A DNA stretch of 64,000 bases from Aspidapion aeneum (lineage: Eukaryota; Arthropoda; Insecta; Coleoptera; Brentidae): contig OY755039.1 of NCBI GenBank assembly GCA_963576565.1, positions 129,384,140 to 129,448,139 on the forward strand. The letters are read 5' to 3'. Positions 32,570 to 44,547 of the stretch are shown here, one piece after another (position 1 is the first letter of the stretch; the number at the start of each line of letters is the position of its first letter). The notes beneath the pieces are model-generated. The model did no database searches. It was not told the DNA's origin and worked only from the letters and a program-made list of their open reading frames with translations. The position numbers and the translations under genes were made by a program.

Positions 32570-33480
32570 GTCGGTGGCAGAGTAGTGCCGTGGTATGGTC
32601 GTCGGCTTCACATGCAGAAGGTACCAGGCTCGCGTCTCGAACGATGCAGAAACAAAAAAAAATCTGTCGCCTTGTCGCTGATTTCCTTTTCAGCGTTCAA
32701 CAGCCGCCATCGAATAAGCATGCGATGCGATGCACGCAAAAAATATAAGTCGACATTGAACATCGAGAATATACGCAGGTGTAGTCCAGGAGCCGACGAC
32801 ACGCAGCCAGCCGAGGAACAAGGGATAATAACCCAGGAGCCTGCTATAAGTGCTATATAGTCGGAACCAGGACGGCGCCAGCATATATCTCCTACAGTCA
32901 AACCACGACGACCACGACTGTTGCGCTGAAAAGGAAAGAAGTCTACCGTCTATAACCAAGTTCTGCTGGGACGATAGCCATGTTAGATAGATGCAAGTCT
33001 AACATGTAGCAGGACCACCTTTCGGAAGGGGTGTAAAAGCGTGGGTCCACTGTATATACTTGCTACGCAGTATAAAGATCCCTGCCCTGGACAAAGAGGT
33101 GTGAGGCAAAATTAAGTCCTCTTAGAGAAAGAAAACTTGCATCCTAAGGGGCACGTGCATCAGTTTGAAATATGATGTACGGACAAATCGGGGTTTGCGA
33201 AAAGGGCGCGCAGTGTGCCTAGTCGCTAGACCAAAAAAATGGTCTCCCCACCACTACTACTACTACTATCGTCTTGTCGACTTCTACAGCTACGCACTGC
33301 ATACGAAGTCGTTCTTAAACTTCACAATTACTAAAACCCAAGAAAAACGGCACAGAAATCTCGAACAGCTGACTTGACGTAAAGCTAGCACAAATATGGC
33401 GGAAGTGAAACCGTTTTTAAAACAGGCATGACGCCTTCTCCCTATTTAACCTCCTTGAATGGTTGCATCTCAGAGAAGAA
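32570..33480 (+). other. GC-richer stretch, probably an unclassified retroelement piece
   Basis: Markedly higher GC than its flanks, with a tRNA-like start (GTGGTATGGTCGTCGGCTTC) and a CTA repeat near 33250-33270. Overlapping open frames show no recognised domain. Confidence 0.3.
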
Positions 33481-33484
33481 TCAG

Positions 33485-33560
33485 GCTTGTTAATTTAAGG
33501 GGGCTGTGGCGATAGATGATAGATATCCAACGGAACTTGTTTAATAAACCGTGAAAAATC
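33485..33560 (+). repeat. possible gypsy-type internal/LTR junction
   Basis: TTAATTTAAGGGGGC followed by TGTGGCGATAG at 33505 mirrors the junction at 29708 in the opposite orientation. Nothing further was recognised between here and the BEL copy B flank at 34105. Confidence 0.35.
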
Positions 33561-34110
33561 CGCAATATCTTCTGACTCGCATGGCAAGGCTGAACAAGCC
33601 AGGCCCTTGCCCGGGGCAGCAACCTTGAGGCGGCAAATATTTTTTAAAGAAAACAAATAAACTAATAATATTCATTTGAATACTTTTGAAAAATTATTTG
33701 GGTGGAATTTTAGTAAAATTTTAATATGTTTCCAAAGTTATAAGTAAAAAAACACGTTTTGAAAGATAACTAGGGGTGGATTAGTGACCAAATCCAAAAC
33801 CGAACTAAAAATATCGTCGTCAAACCGGTGATTCCGGATTTTTTAGACATCCTGTGTATAATAATATGTACATAGCCATAGCTTACGGACTAAGCTATCC
33901 TTTAAACTAACTACTAAACCGAGACCAAAAGCTTTTGATTTTATGGCATTTTAAGTATTTGAACCCTCTAGTAAAGCTGTAAAATCCTGTATGGATATAA
34001 ACCTGCATAACTTTCTTTATAAGCAAATACCAATTTTTTGTGACAAATAAAGGACATTTAGCACATCTATTTACAAACTTAAAAAAAAAATCTCTTCGGC
34101 GCATGCGATG

Positions 34111-34583
34111 TGTTATGCCCGCAGTAAGAAAAACGATAACTGCAATGGACTGTATATATTTTAATTAATGAAAGCGCGAACAAACATAAATATATTGATA
34201 TGAAATTACGAAATAATTAAAAGGTCCATAGGTTAATTGTGGGTACCACACAACGGAAATCAGAGACAAAGCACTCACCAGTTTGCAGCCAATTTCTCCA
34301 CTTCCAAGGGGCCCCTATCTGGATCTAATGATGTCACCACGTAGCTGAAGGGCTGAAGTTTCTAGTTCTATGCTTCAGTACACCAAAATCGAGCACTTTT
34401 AAGTGTAGAAATTGGAAATAGTTGGAGAAAGTAAATTAACACGCCATTTCTCGAGGCGGTCGAAAAAGGATCTCACTGATTCTTGGTGCGCATGTCCAAA
34501 ATGCGCGTAAACGCACTCTGTCCGTCATTCAATTGTGTGGTTTTAAAATGTACAAACACCGCGAAATTTAGCGGGAGCTAACA
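34111..34583 (-). repeat. BEL copy B, 3' LTR
   Basis: 473 bp; four substitutions from its partner by eye. Confidence 0.95.
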
Positions 34584-34816
34584 TAACTGCCCTCCAAAAC
34601 ACACAATTTTAGAATATCAGCCGGACAGATATAGATAAAAAAAAATGATCGACCGATAAATATAAATGAATGAAAAACAGATAAGTAGCGTAAGTTTATT
34701 TAGAGATAACGAAAACCCGAAAAAGTTAAAACAAACAAACAAAATTAAAAAAAAATAATAAAGAATTACCTATTGTAATAATTGACTTCAATAGGTAGAA
34801 AAAATTTAAATTACTT

Positions 34817-36628
34817 TTAATTCGGCAAGAGGCACAGTTTTACAACTGGCCGCTTGTAAACACCGGTAACCGTTTGTACCGTCGCAACACGCACCTGACC
34901 GTCTCCGCCGGGATGCAGTTCGATGACCCGACCGACCGGCCATTTTAAAGGTGATTGGCTGTGATCACTTGTTATGATAACCAAATCATTTAATTTGATA
35001 TTTGGGGACGAATCAGCCCACTTGTGTCGCTGTTGTAACGTATGCAAATACTCTATAGAATACCGTTTCCAAAAATCATTATGTAGTTTTTGGATTAGTT
35101 GCCATCTCGAGAGCCGATTTAGGGGAACCTCGGACAAATCTGACTCCGGAATTTCTGAATTAAAGGGTTCAAGGGTCAAAAAATGCCCAGGGGTAAGAGG
35201 TTGAAGATCGTGTGGGTCTGAAGAGGCAGGAGATAAAGGGCGACTATTAAGTACGGCTTCTATGCGACATGTAAGGGTGGACATTTCCATGATGGACAAC
35301 TTCTGGTCGCCGACTACTCGAACAAAGTGAGTTTTAAAACTTTTGACGCCAGCTTCTGCCAGGCCATTGAAATGTGGACTGAGAGGAGGTCCCAGATGCC
35401 AACGAATAGAAAGTCTGGTGGCCGCACTTCTTGCGTAATCAAGTAATTGGTTACGAAACCCTATAAAATTACTGCCTTGATCTGACCAGCATTGCGTCAC
35501 GCTTCCACGTCTGGAAATGAATCGATGGAATGCACCTACGAACCCTTCGGTGGACAGTTCCATGGTTAATTCCAAATGCACGCAATGTGTGGCCGTACAG
35601 ACAAACACACAGACATACGATTTGAAAGCTTTACAACCACGGTAACGATGAGGAATCACAAAGAAAGGTCCACAAAAGTCGATAGCTACACTTGAAAAAG
35701 GTTTAAATTGATTGATTCGATGAGCGGGAAGTGAACTCATTATGGGCGGTCTATAGGGTTTAGGGTTGATTCTAAAACATTGCAAACACTTGGATATGGT
35801 TCTTTGAATTGTCCGTCTGGCATATAATATCCAAAATTGCTGTAAAAGCAGATTATGTAATGTTTTAAACCCAGGATGAAGGTATTGTCGATGAGTGGAC
35901 TCGATAAGAAGAGTAGTTAAACGATGGTTACTCGAAAGTAAGACGGGGTGTTTTGCAGAATAAGACAAAAGGTCAGATTTTTGTAATCTGCCACCGACTC
36001 TAATGATATTATTTCCATCAAGAAAAGGTGAAAGTTTTCGGAAAGGTTTCGGTGTTGGTTTATCCTTAGATAACGCGAAAAAAAGCTCAGAAAAACAAGA
36101 AACTTGAACGCGTTTGATAAGAAGGTATAACGCACTTTGCATCTCACCGGTGGTAGGAAAAACAATATTCTCAAAAATAACTTTTTGGTCCGGCGGCTTA
36201 GTGGGTTTTTGATAGGAATGGCTTTGAAAAAGGTTAACTATTCGAAGGACATAACAAATGATACGTTGAATTTTTGATATAGATGAATATTTGATAAGAA
36301 GCTGATCTAAGAAGTTAACGTCAATTATCGCATTGCAATAGACCATTGGCTTTTCCTCCAGATTAATATCTCCGAAATTAATCGGCATTTTTGATTTATG
36401 AAAATCGGGCCATTCGTTTTCGGGAGACCACAAAAACGACGGTGCGTTCCACCACATGTCATGTGACATGAGCTGTGAAGGGGTGGCCCCTCGTGACGCA
36501 ATATCGGCTGCATTTAAAGCAGAAGGAATGTAGCGCCACGAGTTTGAGGAAATGATTTCTTGGATTCTACTGACTCGATTTCCAACAAAGGTTTGCCAGC
36601 GATTAGGAGGGGATGAAAGCCAATGCAA
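34817..36628 (-). pseudogene. BEL copy B pol, RNase H end plus integrase (603-residue frame)
   Basis: An open frame covering the end of RNase H (IPSALNAADIASRG), the integrase zinc-binding region (HRQYLHPGF, then CLQCFRI), and the catalytic core with all three acidic positions in place (AIDFCGPF, WSDQGSNF, GLAEAGVK). The BEL-type C-terminal domain follows (WPVGRVIELHPGGDGQVRVA) and ends at TAA-side 34817. This segment is uninterrupted, but it is cut off from the reverse transcriptase by a frame-changing deletion near 36740. Confidence 0.93.
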
Positions 36629-36701
36629 TACGACTTGCGAATCGCAGAAAGTAACGATATTTGTAAAAGTTATTTTTCCTTCATAGCTAGATAAGACGAA
36701 A

Positions 36702-38287
36702 TCAATTAATTCGCTTAAAAGAAATGCGCCTAGGAGTTCTAGCAGATATGAGAGAAACAGATATATTGTTTTCCTCTTCTACACGAAAATATACGACGCC
36801 TGCGTAACCTTGAATTGAAGCGTCACAGAAGCCGATGATCTGACAGGTATTGGTTTTAGACAGTTGGATTTGTCGGGGTAATTGAAAATTGGAAAGAAGC
36901 GGGAATTCAGAACGAAGTTTGTTCGAAGAGTCGATGATAGAAGAATCTGGTTCTTCGTCCCAGCCTATTTTCGATATCCACAACTGTTGCAAAATAAATT
37001 TTGCTTGTAGCAACAAGGGACAAAGAAAACCTAAGGGATCGAAGATTGTTCCTATGATAGATAAAATAGAACGTTTGGTTGGGGGTTTGTCCTTCATTCG
37101 GCATTGATAAGAAAAAATGTCGTTTTTTGGATGCCATTGAAGTCCTAAAACTTTGATAAAGTGGGGTTCCTCCTTGTCAAAAGAGAGAGGTATTTGACGA
37201 TCGGATTCTGGCAATGTTGCCAATAAATCAGGACAACTGCTTGCCCATTTTTTAAGTTCAAATCCTCCCGACTTCAACAAATCATTGAGTTTTGTTTGAA
37301 GGGAGAGAGCTTTAGAAAGCGAAGGGCTAGTTCCCAAGATATCGTCGATATAGATTGACGATTTTAGAACAGTACTAGCCATAGGAAAACGTTCCTTTTC
37401 TCTCTCTGCCAGCTCATTTAATGTACGCATGGCTAGAAAAGGTGAGCATGTCATGCCAAAAGTGACAGTAGAAAGTTCCCACACTGAAAGTGGATCCTGT
37501 GGAGAAAACCTCCACAATATCCTTTGATAAGGACGGTGATAAGGATTGATAAGGACTTGACGGAACATCTGTTTGATATCAGCAATGTAGGCAATATGAT
37601 TAAGACGAAACGTAAGGAGTAAAGATGCAATATCTTTTTGAAGTTTCGGTCCCGATAACAACGTGTCATTGAGACTAATATTTTTTGGGGTGACTGCCGA
37701 ACAATCCCAGACTACCCTTAATTTTGTACTTAAACTTTCCGGCTTTAGTACGCAATGATGTGCTAAAAACATGATACGTCGACCTTTGGTTGACTAGATA
37801 AAACTAAACTCATATGATTAGAATCGATATAGTCTTGCATGAAACTTGAATAGGCAGTGTACAGGTCAGGATTTTTGATTAATCTATTTTCTAGAAGTAA
37901 AAATCTACGATAAGCTTGCGGATAAGTATTTCCTAGGTCAGGGTTTATTTTATCTTTAAACGGAAGATCTACCATGAATCTACCGCTCGGTTGCCGTACT
38001 ACCCTCGCAGTAAAAATTGATTCTGCTTGTTTTTCTTCCTTTGATAAGATTTGTTTTTTAGGCAAATGTTCGATTTCCCAAAACCTAGGGAGAATGACCT
38101 CTAAAGGAGGTGAATGACTCGTTAAAAAACAACTGGTTCGTTCCGTAAGACTACCTACTTCGTCAACCTTTCCCATGACGACCCAGCCAAAGATAGTTTC
38201 AAGGGCTGAAGGTTGCCCTATTTGTCCAAGAACCCTGCCCTCCTTGAATATCTGTGCGAATAGCTCGCAACCAATAACTAGGTCCAC
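36702..38287 (-). pseudogene. BEL copy B pol, reverse transcriptase region
   Basis: Two frames (38287..37763 and 37772..36702) separated by a one-base deletion at the LGHHC position. They cover the reverse transcriptase with the YIDDILG catalytic box and the start of RNase H (IGFCDASIQGYAGVVYF). The frame ends at 36702 because of a roughly 30-base deletion relative to copy A. Confidence 0.92.
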
Positions 38288-38332
38288 AGGTCTAGATTTG
38301 AAATAAGATGGGTCGGCAAGTTTAAGGTTTTC

Positions 38333-40028
38333 CTAGTGTTTCCACTGATTATCGTTCAAAGTGAATGTAGGCATATTGGAACATAATTGTGGAACGACAA
38401 TTGCTTCGAAATTAAGTAAAGGAGTGACCTGTCCTTGTGGCTTAATGTGACATTGAACGAGCCCTTTGGAAGTAAAAGAAGACATCTGATTTAATCCGAA
38501 TATTTCAGTGGTGTAACTTCGCCTAGGAAGATTAAGACGCTGAATACACTTTTCACTGATGAATCCTGTCTGTGATCCAGAATCAAGCAGTGCCCTTACA
38601 GGTTGAAAATTTCCGCAACCGTCCATAACCTCTATTAAGGCGGTGCATAAAAGAAAGGTACCTGAAGGTCCTGAGGTATTTAATGACACATGAAAATTAT
38701 TGACAGGTGGTGTGTGAATGACAGGACTAGTATCTTGGCTTCCAGACTCTTGATTAGTTTCTAAGATATGAGTTAAAGTGTGGTGCCTTTTACTATTGCA
38801 AGTCCTGCATGAATATTTTGATTTGCACGTATCTACCCCATGCAAGGGATGAAAACACTCTAGACATAATTTTTTCTGCTTGACGAAAGATAGGCGATCG
38901 ATAGGTGAGAGGTCAAGAAATGTTTGACATTTCGAAAGCACGTGACCTTGATTACACCGGAAACATTTTATTCCCGTACTTGAATTAGTTGAGGTGCCAG
39001 CCAGTCCTATAAAAGGCGAATTGGATGATTTATAGGTAGGCTTTTGCCCAAACTGATTTTGCATAGAATTTGAATTTTGATAGGTAGGCTTTTGCCCAAA
39101 CTGATTTTGCATAGAATTTGATTTTTGATAGGTAGGCACCTTTTTGGGTGCTGTTGATTGAGGAAGTGATTCCAAAACTTTACATATTTTTTCTAGAAAT
39201 TGAAAAAGTGACTGAAAAGTGGGAATTTCGGTATTAGTATTGGCGTGACTCATTTCGAAATTTGAACGCGTCGGAATATCCAATTTTTCTAACAAAATGA
39301 AAAAAATAATAAAGTCCCAACTGTCAACGTCAAAGCTAAGTGATTTTAAAATTTTTAGGGATTCAGAAAAGGTGTCAATTAAATTCTTTAGCTGACTCGT
39401 TTTTTAAGGTAGAGTTCATAATTGTGCTTAAAGCATCATTTGCGAGGTCTCGCTTGTTTTGATATCTATTGACTAATTTGTCGTAAGCAATTTTATAATT
39501 TTGATCAGATAAGCTAATCCCTGATATCAATTTTAAAGGCTCATCCTCGAGATATGAAAATAAATATTGAAGTTTTCGAACGTTACTTAGACTTTGATTT
39601 TGATCTATAATGTTATTCAAAAGATCGAAAAAGCTTGGCCATAATTTTTTATCACCTCGAAATATGGGAATACCTAACTCTTTGAGTTTTGGAGTTTCGT
39701 TTTGTCGAACATATGATCCCGAAAAGGATGGGGCCTCAACCGGAAATATTTTAGAGTAAACCCCCTTACACGCATAAAAATATTTACGAGCTTCTGAAAG
39801 AATCGCATCCTGCGTTTTAAACTCCTCGTCGTCCGAGTCGTCTATCAACATAATGACATCATTATGTGCCAGCATGCATTTATCGAAGGTTTCATCCAAA
39901 TCGGAATACCTCACTTGAAACTCGTTTCTCGCTTTTTCGTCCGATGCCGCGGTCTGTGAAAACACATAACACTCGGTGATCGCAGATAAAAAACCCTTGC
40001 GTTTTTGCACCGCTTTTTTGACAGACAT
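38333..40028 (-). pseudogene. BEL copy B gag and protease, broken
   Basis: MSVKKAVQKRKGF at 40028 opens gag. An 8-base deletion near 39385 shifts the frame. The frame 39295..38333 resumes with the two QNQFGQKPTYQNS repeats, zinc knuckles (CFRCNQGHVLSKC, CLECFHPLHGVDTC) and the protease (ALLDSGSQTGFI) and stops at a TAG where copy A has Leu. In copy B gag and protease are joined in one frame, as expected for BEL. Confidence 0.9.
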
Positions 40029-40054
40029 GATTTTACCTTTGAAATGACGAAATT

Positions 40055-40342
40055 GTCGGTAAATATACAATTAACGCTAAATTAATGCTTCTGAAATAAA
40101 AAAATGACGAATTGTCGAAAATATGCACTAATTTATCGCAATTGATGAAAATTGTTTTAAATATCGAAATGTTATGGAACACATCTAATCACAGAAATGT
40201 CGGTAAATATACAATTAACGCTAAATTAATGCTTCTGAAATAGAAAAATGACGAATTGTCAAAAATATGCACTAATTTATCGCAATTGATGAAAATTGTT
40301 TTAAATATCGAAATGATATGGAACACACCTAACACACTGAAC
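40055..40342. repeat. 144-bp tandem duplication in the BEL leader, copy B
   Basis: Same two-unit duplication as 28453..28740. Confidence 0.88.
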
Positions 40343-40568
40343 ATGTGCTTGTTTGTTTTGATTGCTTCGAATTGTTTACTGAATGACCACGGTACGTTAC
40401 CATAGCAGCGGACCGAAAAACACGTAAACTGCGCCGCTACCGAAGGTCGAGCGAAAATCTCTCTCGTTTCAATACGAAGGCCTTGATCTCGGCGTGAAAA
40501 TAAATGGCCGACTTATTAATACCGTCGTATGGAGTAAATTTTAAATAATTCGGTCGAAGGAACACTTA

Positions 40569-41041
40569 TGTTATGCCCGCAGTAAGAAAAACGATAACTG
40601 CAATGGACTGTATATATTTTAATTAATGAAAGCGCGAACAAACATAAATATATTGATATGAAATTACGAAATAATTAAAAGGTCCATAGGTTAATTGTGG
40701 GTACCACACAACGGAAATCAGAGACAAAGCACTCACCAGTTTGCAGCCAATTTCTCCACTTCCAAGGGGCCCCTATCTGGATCTAATGATGTCACCACGT
40801 AGCTGAAGGGCTGAAGTTTCTAGTTCTATGCTTCAGTACACCAAAATCGAGCACTTTTAAGTGTAGAAATTTGAAATAGTTGGAGAAAGTAAATTAACAC
40901 GCCATTTCTCGAGGCGGTCGAAAAAGGATCTCACTGATTCTTGATGCGCATGTCCAAAATGCGCGAAAACGCACTCTGTCCGTCATTCAATTGTGTGGTT
41001 TTAAAATTTACAAACACCGCGAAATTTAGCGGGAGCTAACA
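40569..41041 (-). repeat. BEL copy B, 5' LTR
   Basis: 473 bp, next to target duplication CGATG. It starts TGTTAGCTCCCGC on the minus strand. Confidence 0.95.
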
Positions 41042-41384
41042 CGATGTTTGAAATAGGCTTTTTATGCAAAACTTGCTGTATTTAAGATATCCTCAGGAAC
41101 CGATTATTGTAGAAAAAGAAAGTAAGAAGCACATCCTTCCCCCAGAAAAATAAAATACAAAAACAGATTTTAGAATATTTCGCTAACATTAAATTATTAT
41201 CATTATATTGCTAACCCTTTAATAGATATCAAGAAAAGAGTAAAACTTGTATCGTAATGAGAAAACTATAAAAAGAAAATTGTAAAATCAATGTTTTTAT
41301 ATATAGGTACCACAAATTTGCCAAAAATTATTTAAGAAAAACTTGGAAACTTAAAAATATTTTACAAGCCGTTAGTTCTAATCT

Positions 41385-41975
41385 TTAATAAATGGATCCA
41401 TGAAGGATCTGATACCTTTCTAGCTAGCCTATTAGCTCACTTCATGTGAAGCCAGTGGCGTATATAGAAAAATGTTTCGGGGCGGGCCCGAACAGTTTCA
41501 GGGGGGGGGGGGGCGAGATCCCATGAGTCCGTATTTTATGCTATTTTATGTTTGTATTCATGCAATATGTGGAAAATATCCAAAAAAACCTTAGTTTGGG
41601 GGAGCCCGGGCCCCCCAGGCCCCCCCTTATATACGCCACTGTGTGGAGCCATGATATATCAGGCTTGAGAATAGTTTTTTGTAAATATCTCAGAAACTAA
41701 AGCTCTTATGAAGTTTTTGGTTATAACAAGAATTGCAAAATGCGGTCTACTACATTCCGAAAACCGCATCTTGGTACCACGGATCACCTTTAGCATTTTT
41801 TGAACTTTTTGGTTTTTTGCTTGTTAGGCTGTCGAACACTACTTTAATCGAAAATTTTATAAGAATCAGTTAAGCGGTTTAGGAGCTATCGTGTTACGGA
41901 CAGAAATAATATACACATACACACACACACGCACACACAGACATTACGACGATATTGCTAAGATAGGTCAAAACC
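41385..41975. repeat. dispersed repeat, copy 2 (related to 19690..20065), with a MITE inside
   Basis: AAATGGATCCATGAAGGATC through ACGACGATATTGCTAAGATA, interrupted at 41453..41641 by a hAT-type MITE absent from copy 1. A CA-rich run lies at about 41910-41940. Confidence 0.65.
41453..41641. mobile_element. hAT-type MITE
   Basis: 189 bp, ends CAGTGGCGTATATA and its complement, flanked by TGTGAAGC (41445-41452) and TGTGGAGC (41642-41649), an 8-bp duplication with one mismatch. The uninterrupted relative at 19690 confirms the insertion. The interior has long G and C runs. Confidence 0.88.
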
Positions 41976-42740
41976 CACATAGCACAAAAATCACATTAAC
42001 GTTAAATTAACGTGAACTAAAATAACAAAGGTATTTTCTACGAGAAAACAACCTCATACCATGTAATATTTGTTTTGTTAAATCTACATGTCTAAAGATA
42101 ACTTAAAAACAAGGAGGAATCAAGCTATAAAAAATGTAATTTTTGCTGAAGTTTTTGATGCTGTGTATATAACGTCTTTTTTACCCTCGTTATTTTCATG
42201 TGCCAAAATTACACTTGAAAAGTCCTCCACATTGTTCTAAAACGCCACTTGATTAAACTTCTCAAACCTACTACCTTTTTGTCACGTTTTTTTAAAACCT
42301 TCTTTTTAAATTAAAAGTGACGCGAAGGGAAGTTTTAAAAGTTCACTAGTTTAAGACTACAATTCAAGACAATTTTAAAGTGTGGCGCTCAAGGCAAGAC
42401 AAAATATCTATACATACATTCTGTTTTCTTTATACTGGACGCTCGGAAGTGAGGGTCAAGACTTCCCAAAGAAATCGAATTTGGGACACCCTGTATAGTG
42501 GCGTCAAGTGTCATAACAGTGCAGGACTAGGTATTCTAATTAAAAAAATGTGCCACAATGTTGGTAGCCGATAAGGTTTGAAACGGTAGAAGGCCAAGGC
42601 CCTGCAATGTGACGCCGCTGATGTCATATACAAGGGAGAGGGGGTGTCAGAATGAAAAAAAAGATTTTTTCCTTGATGCAGAACAACTTAACTTAATAAA
42701 ATGTATATTGATTCACTACCCGGGCCTATACATATACATA

Positions 42741-44547
42741 CCGGGTGGGCCAAAAAAAGCCGGACAATTTTTTTTCATTATAACTTTTGAATTATACCAT
42801 CGATTTTAATGGGACAAACTGCACTTGGCAGAGAATTAATCAGAGTTTTGACCAAATATATTTCTTTGTCCGCCGTCTCAAAATCCAAGATGGCGGACGA
42901 AATTAAATTGTACCCTTCAAAGATGCTCGTTTATTCTTCTGTTGCGAACATGTTTTAATACTTTTTTTAAATTGGTAAAACAGCCGCGTTCTAGCCACGC
43001 AAACAAGGTATAAATCAGCATAATCGGTTTAGTGGTTCTAAAAAAATATATTTTTGTTTCAACCATTGTTTTGCATATTATACGATTGCCTTACCAATCA
43101 TGTCTGCATTTATTTCTTTATAAATTCATTACTACTGAACCGATTTTAATGAAATAAAAAACATTCCAATGAGAATTGATTGGTTTTTAAGGATCATGAT
43201 CAAAGTTTACCGTCATCTTAAAATTTAAGATGGCGGACTGAATTATACTGGATTTTTAAAAATGGCGTGTTTATTCTTATTTTTCGAAAACGCTTTAGTT
43301 TTTTTTGAATTTATAGAAAAGCACTACTTTTCTTCCCCACAACGATGTACAAATTAGTAAAATCGGTGTGGTGGTTCTCAAAAAATCTATTTTTGTTTAA
43401 ACCGTTGTTTTACAAATTATACGATTGCATTGCTAATCCTGTCTGCATTCATTTCCTTATAAATTCGTTATAACTAAACCGATTTTAGTGAAATAAACAA
43501 AAACATGGATCGGATCAAATAATTTTATAAAAAATAATTGCAGACAGGATTGGCAAGGCAACCGTATAATTTGTAAATCAATCCTTAAAACAAAATCAGA
43601 TTTAGTGAGAACCACTACACCGTTTTTATTAATTTGTACCTTGTTATGCGGAAGAAAAGTAGTGTTTTTCTATAAATTAAAACAAAATCTAAAACATTTT
43701 CGGAAAATAAGAATAAACGTGCCTCTTTTAACGGTCAAGTATGATTCTGTCCGACATCTTAACTTTGAAGATGGCGGAAAATTTCGATTATAATCTTTAA
43801 AGAACAATCGATTCTTACCCTGACATCTTTTATTTCACTAAGATCGGTTCAGTAATAATGAGTTTGTAAGGAAATTAATGCAGACAGGATTAGCAATGCA
43901 ATCGTATAATCTGTAAAACATGGGCTAAAACGAAAATAGATTTCTTGTGCGGGCAGAAATAGTGCTTTTCTATAAATTCAAAAAAAAACTAAAACATTTT
44001 CAGAAAATACGAATAAACACGGCATTTTGAAGAATCAAGTATGATTCTGTCCGCCATCTTAAAATTTAAAATGGCTGTAAAATTTTACCATAATCTTTAA
44101 GAAGCAATTAATTTTCACCAGGATGCTTTTTATTTCATCAAAATCGGTTTAGTAGTAAGGAATTTATAAGGAATTAAATGCAGACACGAATGGCAAGGCA
44201 TTCGTATAATATTCAAAACAATGGTTGAAACAAAAATATATTTTTTTAGAACCACCAAACGAATTTTGCTGACTTGTACCTTATTGTGCGTGTCAAGAAT
44301 GCAGCTTTTTTACTGATTTAAAAAAGTAATTAAAAAAAGTTCGCAACACAAAAATAAACGAGCATCTTTGAAGGGTACATTTTAATTTCGTTCGCCATCT
44401 TGGATTTTAAGATGGCGGACAAAGATATATACTTATTCAAAACTCTGATTAATTCTCTACCAAGTGCAGTTTGTCCCATAAAAATGGATGGTATATTTCA
44501 AAAGTTATAATGAAAAAAAATTGTCCGTTTTTTTTTGGCCCACCCGG
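42741..44547. mobile_element. foldback element family F, copy 2 (complete)
   Basis: 1,807 bp between TA dinucleotides (42739-42740 and 44548-44549). The ends CCGGGTGGGCC are inverted. The two halves are long inverted repeats, each made of related blocks with AAAATCGGTTTAGTGGTTCT, ATACGATTGCCTTGCC, CTGTCTGCATT and AAGATGGCGG. No transposase frame. The TA flanks suggest mobilisation by a Tc1/mariner-type enzyme. Confidence 0.88.

Larger units (their letters stand above)
34111..41041 (-). mobile_element. BEL/Pao LTR retrotransposon, copy B, complete but broken
   Basis: Two 473-bp LTRs (34111..34583 and 40569..41041), TG...CA, with an exact 5-bp target duplication CGATG at 34106-34110 and 41042-41046. 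Same family and strand as copy A. I count four differences between the LTRs, under 1%, so the insertion is young. Confidence 0.97.

Noticed and set aside
32549..32959. Overlapping 87-103-residue frames on both strands
   Set aside because: Several frames overlap in one GC-rich stretch with no domain resemblance; probably chance frames in a repeat.
22554..41041. The two BEL copies as a segmental duplication
   Set aside because: Each has its own 5-bp target duplication (GATAT and CGATG) and unrelated flanks, so they are independent insertions.
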